Below are positions 45,607 to 55,974 of a DNA stretch of 64,000 bases, piece after piece. The notes under the pieces are model-generated. The model was not told the DNA's origin and did no database searches. It saw only the letters and a program-made list of their open reading frames with translations. Each line of letters begins with the position of its first letter. Positions within the stretch are counted from its first letter, which is position 1. The position numbers and the translations under genes are program-made. The stretch is from Sipunculus nudus (taxonomy: Eukaryota; Annelida; Sipuncula; Golfingiida; Sipunculidae): positions 1,169,108-1,233,107 of the forward strand of contig CM049317.1 in the NCBI GenBank assembly GCA_026874595.1. The letters run 5' to 3'.

Positions 45607-48157
45607 TCACATGGCACGTTTTCGGGTTTTCTTTATGGCAAAGTCATCAATTAAGTCATCAAAATTGACTGCACTGACAATTTCAGTTTCAATGCTCATC
45701 AGGGAGAGCATACTTAGTCTCTGCTGCTGCATACAACTTCTGACTTCACTCTTTATTCTCTTCAACTTGGAGAAAGATCTCTCGCCACTGCAGTTTGACG
45801 TAAGCATACACAGATAGATACGGAGTGCAATGTGCACATTGGGGAAGCTTTGTGCACAATTTGTTTCATTAAGCAGCAACAGCATTTTTAGCTCTGGGGT
45901 TTGTTCCGTGCATTGCGTTGAGGTGTGTCCCTGTTCACTCACAGATTTAAAAAGTTCTACAAACTGAACTAACTCATTAGGGAAGCAGTCTTCAAAATCA
46001 GTTGGGTAGTCTTTCATCAAGTTTTTTGCTGCTTCTTGGGTTGCTTCACTGTCTAGCTCAGTCAAGTTTGAGAGAAATCCAAATTTCATCTCAACTTCTT
46101 GATATGCCTCTAAGCGCTGGAGAAGGGCTGAAGTCATTTTGTCAATGATAGGGAGAAACACCTCAACCCTGAACTTTTCTCTGGGCGAGAGAACTGTTTC
46201 GGCGGAGGGTCCCTCATCAAATTGTCGCTTTCTCTTCTTTTGCCGTTTGGATGATTCTTTGTACTCTTTGTCCACAGACTTTACCTTTCCCTTTTCTTCA
46301 TAACGCTCGAATTCAGAACGCTGACCTTTTACAAACTCCAGAAGAGATTTCAACAAGTTAACTGCGGAGTTAAGAGACAATCCACTCTCTTGGAGGGACA
46401 AACTTGTTTTCTGGAATCGCTCCAGGATTGTGTCCCACAATTCCAGCAGGATTGTGACTTCGAGTTGCTTAAGGTTTTTTCAAAAATCCTTCGGCCTCAA
46501 GTCTGCTTTCTCTTGGTTGATTTTCGTCAGTTGCTAGATCTTCAAGTGCTGCAATGTTCTCGTTGTAGCCTCTACTTACGGCCCTAACAGCATCGTGTCG
46601 CGCTGACCATCTCGTGTCAGACAAAGCTTTGTTCACAGGTAAACCTTTCAGGTGAGTTCGATGTACCTGCCAACGATGTGTAGAGGCGACAAGCCAAGCA
46701 TAAAGGCTCTGCAGAAGATAAAAAAATCCGGCTGCGACAGGACAACTTTCTGCTGCACCCTTCCCAACTAAATTCAGGGAATGTGCTGTACAAGGTACGT
46801 AATGAGCAACACTGGCCCTCTGACGAAGAACAGCCTGGACGCCTTTATACTTCCCGCTCATGTTTGCAGCGTTGTCGTATGACTGTCCACGGCAATCTTG
46901 TATGTTTATGCCATGTTCATCCAAGAAATTTAGGATGATATTGGCAATTTCAGACCCTGTGTGAGAGTACATTGGTATAAATTTAATGAATAGTTCAACC
47001 GGACCAGACTTCAGAACATAGCGGACAATAACCGTCAGCTGGTCTACATGCATGACATCGGGGGTGGAGTCTACAGATATGGAGAAGTACTTTGCGGATT
47101 TGATTTCATAAATGATCACAGAGAGTACTTTTTGGCCCATCAACTGAATTACTTCTTCACAGATTGTTGAAGACAGGTATGACGCGTGTCCACGTCCCTT
47201 GTTTGCATGCTTACTGATGTGCTCTGCAAGAAATGTGTTATATTGACTCAGTAATTCAAGTATACCAAGGTAGTTACCGTTGCTAGGAGAGCCAATAAGT
47301 TCATTCTTGCCACGAAACGAAAGACCACGAATGCAAAGGAATTGTACAACGCTGACTATTCTCTGGAGAACTTGTTTCCAATATTTGACCTCCATGTCAT
47401 ATTGCTTCACTAGATCACAGTCGATTTGACCAGTTGCTTTTCGCGCACATAATGCTTCCATCGCATCAAGATGCTGTTTCGAGTTTTCATGTTTTGAAAG
47501 CTGTTCATGAGCATGTTTCCAATCATTGAAGCCGCTTGTAAGCTTACTCACCACAGATGACATTAACTTGCACACAAAACAATAAACACGACCACTGGTT
47601 TTAGAATAACATAGCCAATTTCTGTCGAACTGTTCTCCTGTCCGTGCATGAACACGTGTAAACAAGGCTGAAGTACAATACCGGCGCTGTGACTCCTTCT
47701 CCCTCTGTACCATCGATTCTTTAAATCCTTCATCTTTATGTTGACAAGAAGATGACCCACGCTGAATCCAGTAATTTCGCAGATTTTCTGGTAGTTTGTC
47801 TGGCCAAAGATGGAGATCAGTAATACAATCATCGTTAAGAGGTTGGGGAGTCTTCCTGTCACCTTCAGTTATCAAATCAGTGTCCGCCGTTGATACAGAA
47901 GGCTTTTCCACGTCTTCTCCTGTAGAAGTCGTACCCGCCTTTTTAACAGAAGGCTGTCCCGCGTCTTCTCCTGTAGAAGTCGTACCCGCCTTTGTTATAG
48001 AAGGCTGTTCCACGTCTTCTCCTGTGGAAGTCGTGGACGTAGCTGGTTTAAAGAATGATGTTAACTTTGGAGTCTTTTCTGTAATCTCACTCTCTCGTTT
48101 CTTCTTTTCAGAGGCAGCTGCACGTTTTTGTGCTCCACTCAGATAATTACGCTGCAT
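45607..48157 (-). pseudogene. hAT transposase (TTF zinc finger, DUF4371, hAT dimerisation), one frameshift
   Basis: Two frames, 48157-46469 (562 residues) and 46440-45607 (277 residues), form one transposase of the ZMYM1-like/DUF4371 kind. In order: a basic N-terminus; three tandem 17-residue repeats of the TTSTGEDVEQPSITKAG type (about residues 43-93); a TTF-type zinc finger (C183, C193, C196, with histidines near 215-229); catalytic aspartates at D363 (SVDSTPD) and D428 (SYDNAANM); CTAH (456-459); DTRW (514-517). The second frame carries the hAT dimerisation block NCSGERSFSKLKRIKSEV at residues 216-233. The break is a run of six A at codons 559-561; five would keep the frame through LEVTILLELW. 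No other stop is seen. Confidence 0.92.
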
Positions 48158-49780
48158 TACTTATCTGAAATGAAAATGAAGTGATTCATATAAAACAAGT
48201 ACTGAACAGCAAATGGTCGCTTAGCAGCTTGATAACAAACTGACATTACTCTAATAGTCGTTTATTACCCAGAGAAGAAAAAAAACTGGCACCTATAGCA
48301 CAAATGAACAGAATCAGGGACAGGATTTGCCGATTTGGCCTTCATTTGCAAAAAAGGAGCGGACAAAGAGGGGAATCAAAAAACAAATAATTATGTTTAC
48401 ATGGCCTAACTATACAAGTGAACAATTAACATTTTTTGTTTGGCCTAACGTTTGTGTTCCTACCCAAAGCATTTTTTTTTGTTTGGCCTAACGTTTTTGC
48501 TCCTACATAATGCTTCACCCCAACCAGACTAGAGTCGGATTAACAATTTAACACCTGACGCTTGGCGGCCTTGGCCTGTTTGTTAACAATCAATCCGCTA
48601 CCAGTGAATAGAAAAAAACAATAAAAACATCCTTAGTATACCTTACCTTCAGTGTTCCGAACGAACTTGGCGTAAAATCCATAAAAGTTCAGCGGTTCAG
48701 CAATCACCTCCTGCCGCCTGCATACGGAAATGTTACAAGTCGCAAGTGTACCCGTTACTTTCTCCAAAATAATTTATTCGACCATTCTCTTCGCAGATTT
48801 TGAAATTTATTTGAATTATTTCGTTGAGACAACTTCAGACAAGTACAAAAACTCAAGAAGATCGACTGTTCATAATTTCTTAAGTGACATCGCTGATATG
48901 ATTCAAGAAAGATAAAAGTGAAATTCTGAAATGCGAAGAATCACTTTCAGCAAATACTTATAGCTGCCCGCCCGCCCAACACGTTCTCGTCCTAAAATAT
49001 GCACGGTAATTAATGCAGACAACGGGTGCGAACGTGGATTTGTCATGGTCTCCTATACAGAGACAGTGTATAATATAATTATTTTTGGTATTTAACAGGT
49101 AATGCCAAGACGAGTGATAAGCACATTCATAAATTAGTTGGAAATTAGAAACAATCACATAGAAACAGAATACAGCAATTAAAACACTGGTCCCAAGTTA
49201 CTTCGCGCCAAAAAGACGCGTTTTGTCGGTAGCTCAAACGTTTGAAGATGCTTAGTATATCTGACATGTATACTTTGCAAACGCATTTCCACCATTACGC
49301 ATGCATATCTCGTGTCTGAAAAACTTGGTTGTCAGTTATCTTGCTGTCTTGACTAATTATTGTGTGTGTGTAGGTGCGTGAGTGTGTTAGTATGTGTGGT
49401 GGTTCACCAGGGAAGGGGGGGGGGGGGGGGAGGGGGGGGGGGAGGTGAGCTGAATGCCACACGACAGTACCACATCTGGTCAGTCAAAGCTCACGCTCAA
49501 TCTTAGGTTTTATTATGAAACGGCTTTTTATTATCGAGTATTGACAGACCTACAGTATTGTCATTTTGTCAAGGGGGAAGGTATTTTGAAAATGTCAATA
49601 TTAAATCAATTTAAATGTTTTGGGTTTCATCCGCCCGCACCGCAATAATGACAATCGGTATCTGTCCTTGTTTATCAAATAAATCTAGCAATAAATTTGT
49701 TTTACACACATTTTTTTTTTCTTAAATTTGGGGGCCCCCCTAACAGCGGGGGCCCCTGGCTGCAGCCCCTTCAGCCCCCC
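48158..49780 (-). other. Transposon 5' region, non-coding
   Basis: Lies upstream of the transposase start inside the hAT element and would hold its promoter. It has repeated tttggcctaacgttt at 48440 and 48481, and G-runs at 49415-49442 split by a single A. No exon was recognised. Confidence 0.55.
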
Positions 49781-49801
49781 CCCCCCCTTAATCCGCCTCT
49801 G

Positions 49802-49809
49802 TGTCTTGG
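49802..49809. repeat. hAT target-site duplication (right)
   Basis: TGTCTTGG, matching 45395-45402. Confidence 0.92.
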
Positions 49810-50388
49810 TAGTCTTGTAACTGGCATGAAGCAAACATGACCTGGCCATCGAACATGAGATCGACGCGAGATGGTGTAGATTGATGGGAGGTTGGCACGT
49901 GTTAGGGCCTCAGTGTCTGTAACTTTGTCTTGCCATCTAATGTTGATAAGTCGACGGAGGCAGCAGGTGAAAGTGGTTCAGTTGTTTGGCATGTCTTGCA
50001 TTGACAGTCCATGTCTCGCAGCCATACAGCAGGGCTGTGATGACTACTGCCCTACAGACCTGGATCTTGGTTTCATGATGGATGACGTTGGAGCAGAGTC
50101 TACCAAAAGCAATGCTGGCTTTTGCTACACTGCTGTTGAACTTGTCATCTATGTTAACTGTCTTTGGCAATGTGCTCCCCAGATATGTGATTTTGTCCGG
50201 CACTTTCAGAGCTGATCCATGCACCATGATGGACAGTTGATCTTATTGCTTTCCTGGTGCTGGTTGGTGCATCACTTCAGTTTTCTTTATGCTGATGGCA
50301 AGCCCGAAGTTGTCACATGCAAGGAAAAACTGGTCCATATGGTGCTGCATGTCTGATTCTGAAGATGCATTCAGGGCGCTTCTTGAAC
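49810..50388 (-). pseudogene. LINE reverse-transcriptase C-terminal part
   Basis: From 50388 downward the text reads FLACDNFGLAISIKKTEVMH, a stop, then VPDKITYLGSTL, KASIAFGRLCSNV, TALLYGCETWTVNARHAKQL and, after a frameshift, RWQDKVTDTEALTRANLPSI. These are the blocks after the catalytic motifs in this LINE family; the catalytic core is missing through truncation. Confidence 0.82.
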
Positions 50389-52098
50389 TGTTCTTACGGC
50401 CAGGTGTTTATGGGGATACACAAATGGTCTGTCATACACTAAACTGAAACGTTCTCACGGTCACGTGTATACGGGGATACAAAAATAACACTGACCTGAA
50501 ATGTTCTCACGTCCAAGTGTATACGGGGATACACAAATAATCTATCATTCACTAACCTGAAATGTTCTCACGGTCACGTTTATAAGGGGATACAAACATA
50601 ACACTGACCTGAAATGTTCTCACGGCCAAGTGTATACGGGGATATACAAATAATCTATCATTCACTAACCTGAAATGTTCTCACGGCCATGTGTACACGG
50701 GGATACACAAATAACACTAACCTGAAATGTTCTCACGGCCAAGTCTATACGGGGATACACAAATGGTCTGTCAAACACTAAACTGAAATGTTCTCACGAT
50801 CACGTGTATACGGCGATACACAAATAACACTAACCTAAAATGTTCTCACGGCCAATGTATACGGGGATACACAAATAATCTATCATTCACTAACCTGAAA
50901 TGTTCTCACGGTCACGTTTATACGGGGATACAAAAATAACACTGACCTGAAATGTTCTCACGGCCAAGTGTATACGGGGATAAACAAATAATCTATCATT
51001 CACTAACCTGAAATGTTCTCACGGCCATGTGTATACGGGGATACACAAATAGTCTATCATTCACTAACCGGAAATTTTCTCACGACCAAGTGTATACGGG
51101 GATACACAAATAACACTAAACTGAAATGTTCTCACGGCCAAGTCTATACGGGGATTCACAAATGGTCTGTCAAACTCTAAACTGAAATGTTCTCACGGTC
51201 ACGTGTATACGGCGATAAACAAATAACACTAACCTGAAATGTTCTCACGGCCAAGTGTATACGGGGATACACAAATGGTCTATCATACACTACACTGAAA
51301 TGTTCTCACGGTCACGTGTATACGGGGATACAAAAATAACACAGACCTGAAATGTTCTCACGGCCAAGTGTATACGGGGATACACAAATGGTCTATCATA
51401 CACTAACCTAAAATTTTCTCAAGGCCAAGTGTATACGGGGATACAAAAATGACACTGACCTGAAATGTTCTCACGGCCAAGTGTATACGGGAATACACAA
51501 ATGGTCTATCATACACTAACCTGAAATGTTCTCATGGCCATGTGTATACGGTGATACAAAAATAACACTGACCTGAAATGTTCTCACGACCAAGTGTATA
51601 CGGGGATACACAAATGGTCTATCATACACTAACCTGAAATGTTCTCACGGCCATGTGTATACGGGGATACAAAAATAACACTGCCCTGAAATGTTCTCAC
51701 GGCCAAGAGTATACGGGGATACACAAATGGTCTATCATACACTAAACTGAAATGTTCTCAAGGCCAAGTGTATACGGGGATACAAAAATAACACTGACCT
51801 GAAATGTTCTCACGGCCAAGTGTATACGGGGATACAAACATAACACTGACCTGAAATGTTCTCACGGCCAAGTGTATACGGGGATACACAAATGGTCTAT
51901 CATACACTAAACTGAAATGTTCTCACGGTCACGTTTATACGGGGATACAAAAATGACACTGACCTGAAATGTTCTCACGGCCAAGTGTATACGGGGATAC
52001 ACAAATGGTCTATCATACACTAACCTGAAATGTTCTCAAGGCCAAGTGTATACGGGGATACACAAATGGTCTATCATTCACTAACCTGAAATGTTCTT
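50389..52098. repeat. Minisatellite of alternating 61- and 52-bp units
   Basis: About 30 units. Both types share gttctcacgg, then tgtatacggggatac, and end cctgaaat. The long type continues acaaatggtctatcatacac; the short type continues aaaaataacactga. They often alternate, giving a 113-bp dimer, but runs of one type occur. Confidence 0.95.
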
Positions 52099-52159
52099 CA
52101 TTTACTCTCAGTCGGTGTAATATCACGGTGGTAACGATCAATATTTTAGGTTTTAATGG

Positions 52160-52161
<2 letters not shown>

Positions 52162-52209
<48 letters not shown>
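52162..52209. repeat. (TA)n microsatellite
   Basis: About 24 TA dinucleotides, about 60 bp after the minisatellite ends. Confidence 0.95.
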
Positions 52210-52211
<2 letters not shown>

Positions 52212-52288
52212 ATTGTTTCCTGATATCAATAGATCACGAAGTCGTGACGAGCAAACATTTTGTCATAAAGATAAAAGAAATAAGATTT

Positions 52289-52892
52289 TGTAACACTAGG
52301 CAGCGTGAAATGTCTAGGGGAATGAATAAAGAAGTCAGTGTTTTTTTGTGAACAAATATTCATAATTTATTCTCAAAACAATCCTAACATTCCAATACAC
52401 TTAATCAATACAATTACACATTATGACAACAGTACAACAGTAAATCAATACAAGTATATAAATTAAGTGTACATTTCCTGGATACCACCAATGTCACAGC
52501 GACAAAAAGTCCTTTATAACGTACAACCCAGATGAACAGTTCACATAAATCTTCTCAGAGAACAACAGTCCAGTTCAATAACAAAATCAATCCCAAAGGC
52601 AAACTGAAGACTAATTTAAAATCCGTAACAAATTTGAAGAAAAGTTATAACTGCCGCAATTATAGGAAAAGGTCCACAAACTGATTTACTCTCTTCTGTG
52701 TCCGCTGGAATATATCTCTCCTCTCTGTCTCGGCTCTAAAACACAGCCCCTTTATTTATAACTTTTCACCTCAAGCCACTTTCCTGGAAGGCGGATTAGA
52801 ACAAACCTCGGCGGTCAGATGGCAGCACCGGCAGCATCGTTTATCTTGACTGTATTGACTTCATTGACTCATTCGCTTGGTAAACTGTTATA
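52289..52892 (-). mobile_element. Probable solo LTR, minus orientation
   Basis: Plus-strand ends TGTAACA and TGTTATA form the short inverted repeat of a gypsy-type LTR with one end mutated. On the minus strand there is a TATA box, TATAAATAAA (52760-52751), and further on a polyadenylation signal, GAATAAATTATG (around 52372-52361), the promoter-then-signal order of an LTR. No target duplication and no internal coding region were found, so the boundaries are tentative. Confidence 0.45.
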
Positions 52893-53461
52893 CTGAGGGA
52901 TTCACTTGAACCGTAATTAATAATCGTTAATAATAATAAAAGAATTTGTTTGCACCTTTCGTGTTAATATTTAACATTTAAAATGAGGACTATTTTGGAA
53001 AGAATAGACATAATAAGAATGTTTTGGATGAAATTCCAGTAGAAGGAATTGACATAAACCTTTCGTAATAAAAATACATACGTATGCAAAACGCGGGGAT
53101 GAACGAGTGATTTGTACATTAGTTTCACTCTTGACTGCCAGATGGCGGTACTGTTGACTACTGGCTTAATCGATGCATTCGGACTAAATTTATTTATATA
53201 TTTATGAGACAAAAAGAATATAATTATCTATAATAATACGTGGCAGGCGGTTCTGTCATTGTACGACTAGCTACTAGTTGTGGCTGGAATAACCCCTGGT
53301 GTGAACGGTTGACGGCATACCGACCGAAACGGACGCTAAAGATATTCCTGCAGCATGGGGGGGGGGGGGGGGGGGGCGGAGAGAAGAGAGAGATAGACGA
53401 GACACGTGCTTCCCAGCAGCGAATTGCCGATTTTTAAGGAAAATGGACTGGGAAATTTATA
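52893..53461. other. Unassigned spacer
   Basis: No gene recognised. A run of about 20 G lies at 53357-53376. Confidence 0.45.
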
Positions 53462-53469
53462 CTAAACCC
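53462..53469. repeat. hAT MITE target-site duplication (left)
   Basis: CTAAACCC, repeated exactly at 54335-54342. Confidence 0.88.
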
Positions 53470-54334
53470 TAGTGGTGGAAATCGGTTCCTTTTTCATAAT
53501 CGATCATCGGTTTGAGCAAACCGATTGATGATCGATTATTAACCGGTTCAGAGAAATAAATGCAATTGACAAATATGAAATTATCTGTGAAACTGTACCT
53601 GCGTTTCCCCGGCAGGTATTCTTCACGCAGACGAATGTACCGATCCTTCCACGTATATAGACAAAATCATACTAATCTTAAGGATCAAATTAAACGATCG
53701 GCAACGTCGGGTTATATCTTTCATCAAGGGAATTAACAGCATCTAAGAATATTAGGCCTTTAGAGGGGCTGTTTTTACGGACCTGGGTGCGTTTGGGGCA
53801 GATCATACATTAAAAAATGCAGACTTGTCAAAAAAAATTCCAGCCGAAATCAAATACTCGACCGGCCGGGTTGGCCCCACCAAAGAATTGTTTAAGGACG
53901 GCCTGAACAGCAGCACCTGGCATCGATTATTTCAAAGAAAATCTCGCAAAACTGGCATAGACCTGGAGAATTTATGGGGTATTTTAACGCCATCCCGCCC
54001 ATATTTTGCAATGTACATCTCGTTAGAAAACTCCCTGCTAATTCTGCAGCTCCCTGCGAGTTCACAGATAATAAGTTAAGAAAGTACTCCGTTCTCGCAC
54101 CTACCGTGTCATACTCAGTTACATACTGAAGTTATTTGGGAACACAGATTCATTATATGAAGCGCGGAATGTGGTAAAAAAGGGAAGAATAATATTTGCC
54201 TATAACATAAAGGCATTCTGGAAAGAAAACAATCATTATTATGATGAAATCGATAATTCCCTTTGGTAATCGAGCGCTTGAAAGTGACAGCAAACCGACT
54301 GACTTTCGAAAAAAACCCGATCGGCCCACCACTA
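53470..54334. mobile_element. Non-autonomous hAT element, 865 bp
   Basis: Left end TAGTGGTGGAAATCGGTTCC and reverse complement of the right end TAGTGGTGGGCCGATCGGGT are matching terminal inverted repeats, and an exact 8-bp duplication CTAAACCC flanks them. It encodes no recognisable transposase; the 84-codon frame at 53825-54079 has no known domain. A subterminal hairpin lies at 53496-53539. Its termini differ from those of the 4.4-kb hAT element at 45.4 kb, so that element is unlikely to be its source. Confidence 0.85.
53496..53539. repeat. Subterminal hairpin in the hAT MITE
   Basis: ATAATCGATCATCGGTTTG pairs with CAAACCGAT...GATGATCGATTAT-type sequence, with a 4-base insertion in the right arm and a 2-base loop. 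Confidence 0.85.
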
Positions 54335-54342
54335 CTAAACCC

Positions 54343-54894
54343 TTGCAGTTGACCCAACATATAAATTGGCGCAATATACGAGATGCCTGAACAAGAAAAC
54401 TGACTGTTCTAGTTCTTAAAAATACATGATACGCATGGGAAAAACGGACATATTCTATGTATTCTTAAACAAATAAGAAATGCGAAACCAATATATTGGG
54501 ATTAAACTGACATTCTAGGCCTTGAAATATTTATTAATAATAATTATTCCTTCACTTCAGGGTATCGGGGCAATTATATACGGTTCCTACCTTGAAGAAG
54601 AAAGACCGTCGTCAGCTTGTTGTCAACAAGAGGAGCCAGGCTTGACTGACGTGACAGTTCCGAGACCTCGTGGTCGTTCCGGAGCTGTCACGCGTCATTG
54701 CCCGAACCCCCCAAAACCGGCCCGACAAAACATCGTATTCTTTATCCCAGGGTTTTCACCGGCCATGTATGCAGGCCATACAACGCAAGGGAAACCGTTG
54801 AATGACCCTTGACCTGGAGGGACTTTACTTGAGTGTCACTCCGGAATGACAGACAAAACGATGAAAAAAACATGGGGGTTTATTTCCCCGTGTT

Positions 54895-54948
<54 letters not shown>

Positions 54949-55974
54949 CCTTCACTATAAGTGGACTAACCCATGAACAACACTATGATAAAGTAGAGAA
55001 GTGGAGAGAGATAACTTTCAGACCAACTGGACAAGCGAAAATGATACCTTTTGACACATCATCGAAGGCAAGTCACGTGGTTAGTAGCTATAGGGTTCCC
55101 GGTGGAATAAGGAAATGCATGAAGTTTAGCACCAGCGAAGCTTAGAAGCCACAGCTATCTGTATCCTTAGAAACGTACCCGAGGTGTAACAGTATGATCA
55201 TTTTCGGCCTATTAATAAAAATCATATTATATTCGGACATATTATTCGCCCGTTTTGGTGATTTTTTAACTAAATTCAGGTGTATTTGTATTTGTTCCGT
55301 TTGTTAAATCCTACACAGGTACGTTTACGCTTGTTGGATGTCCTTTGGAATTGCATGTACAAGACAGTGAAAGTAACCTATTACAGTTACCTGGCATCGG
55401 GAAGGAATTCTTTGATCCATCATCAACTTTCTGCAGGATGCTTCCATGTTTTGTTGTGTTATTGTAGTTGTCCAGTACTGTGTCCTTTCTACCAGTGCAT
55501 TTGCCAAGGTTCACCCCTCACGGTGCTTAGTTCTTATTCACATATCATTTTTAGCTGCTAATTCTGTACTCTCTCTGTCTTTGTATTATGCAATCGCTAA
55601 GGAAGCAGAGGCTGCTGTAACATTCCATCGAAAAACTTGTTATCTCAGATAAATACCGCTGCTTGCAGCCTTGGGCGTTTCAATCAAATCTGAACTTAAC
55701 CAGTGGCATACAAATATCCGTGATAGCACCTCCTCTCACATTATGTGTTATATTCAACTAGGACCTCCAGACCTTTCTAGATAGCCAGGGCACTACGGTC
55801 AATCCGGTTTATTGTCTGTCGAGATAGAGAATCTTTCTTGTATTTCCTTTTGGAAAAGAAGCTGCCTCAGCAAATTTGATTAAATACAAAATTTCATTAA
55901 GTCACCATACTACAGTCTTCGTTTACAATCTGATAAATGATTTCCTCTGGAGGAGAGACAAGATTGTCAGCAAA
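54343..55974. other. Unassigned DNA with TA microsatellite
   Basis: Holds a (TA)n run at 54896-54944. A GC-richer stretch at 54560-54810 has an open frame of 96 codons on the plus strand without a recognised domain. At 55280-55660 frames on both strands overlap and none is convincing. Confidence 0.4.
54896..54944. repeat. (TA)n microsatellite
   Basis: About 24 TA dinucleotides. Confidence 0.95.

Larger units (their letters stand above)
45403..49801 (-). mobile_element. hAT transposon, structurally complete, 4,399 bp
   Basis: Flanked by the 8-bp duplication TGTCTTGG, the size made by hAT transposases. The left end CAGGGGCGGATTAAGG and the reverse complement of the right end, CAGAGGCGGATTAAGG, differ at one base; both are followed by ggggcccctggctg-type sequence, a longer subterminal similarity. 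It carries a minus-strand transposase (48157-45607) broken by one frameshift. It interrupts a LINE, so it is the younger of the two. The untranslated leader side (48158-49780) is long and includes G-runs. Confidence 0.93.
45005..50388 (-). mobile_element. LINE fragment with C-terminal zinc finger, split by a hAT transposon
   Basis: On the minus strand a 5'-truncated LINE runs from about 50388 to 49810, then from 45394 to about 45040, with a hAT element between. The halves join exactly at one TGTCTTGG target copy, where the protein reads VTRLPR on one side and QLLYG on the other. Its left (5') end abuts a minisatellite at 50388. It belongs to the same broad family as the fragment at 17.8-19.0 kb. 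Confidence 0.85.

Noticed and set aside
46470-46490. Programmed frameshift joining the two transposase frames
   Set aside because: The needed shift is +1 and the A-run is not in the register of a standard -1 slippery site. A one-base insertion or assembly error is simpler, and hAT transposases are not known to use recoding.
47563-48146. ORFs of 99 and 116 codons overlapping the hAT transposase
   Set aside because: Shadows in other frames of the transposase N-terminus; the plus-strand one mirrors the 51-bp repeats.
53825-54079. 84-codon ORF as a transposase remnant in the 865-bp element
   Set aside because: No hAT motif is present; it looks like a chance frame within a non-autonomous element.
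54522-54812. 96-codon GC-rich plus-strand ORF as a host exon
   Set aside because: An acceptor-like sequence precedes it, but no domain, donor or conserved pattern is visible.
55280-55652. Overlapping ORFs on both strands
   Set aside because: Frames on opposite strands are equally long, no domain is recognised, and composition is ordinary.
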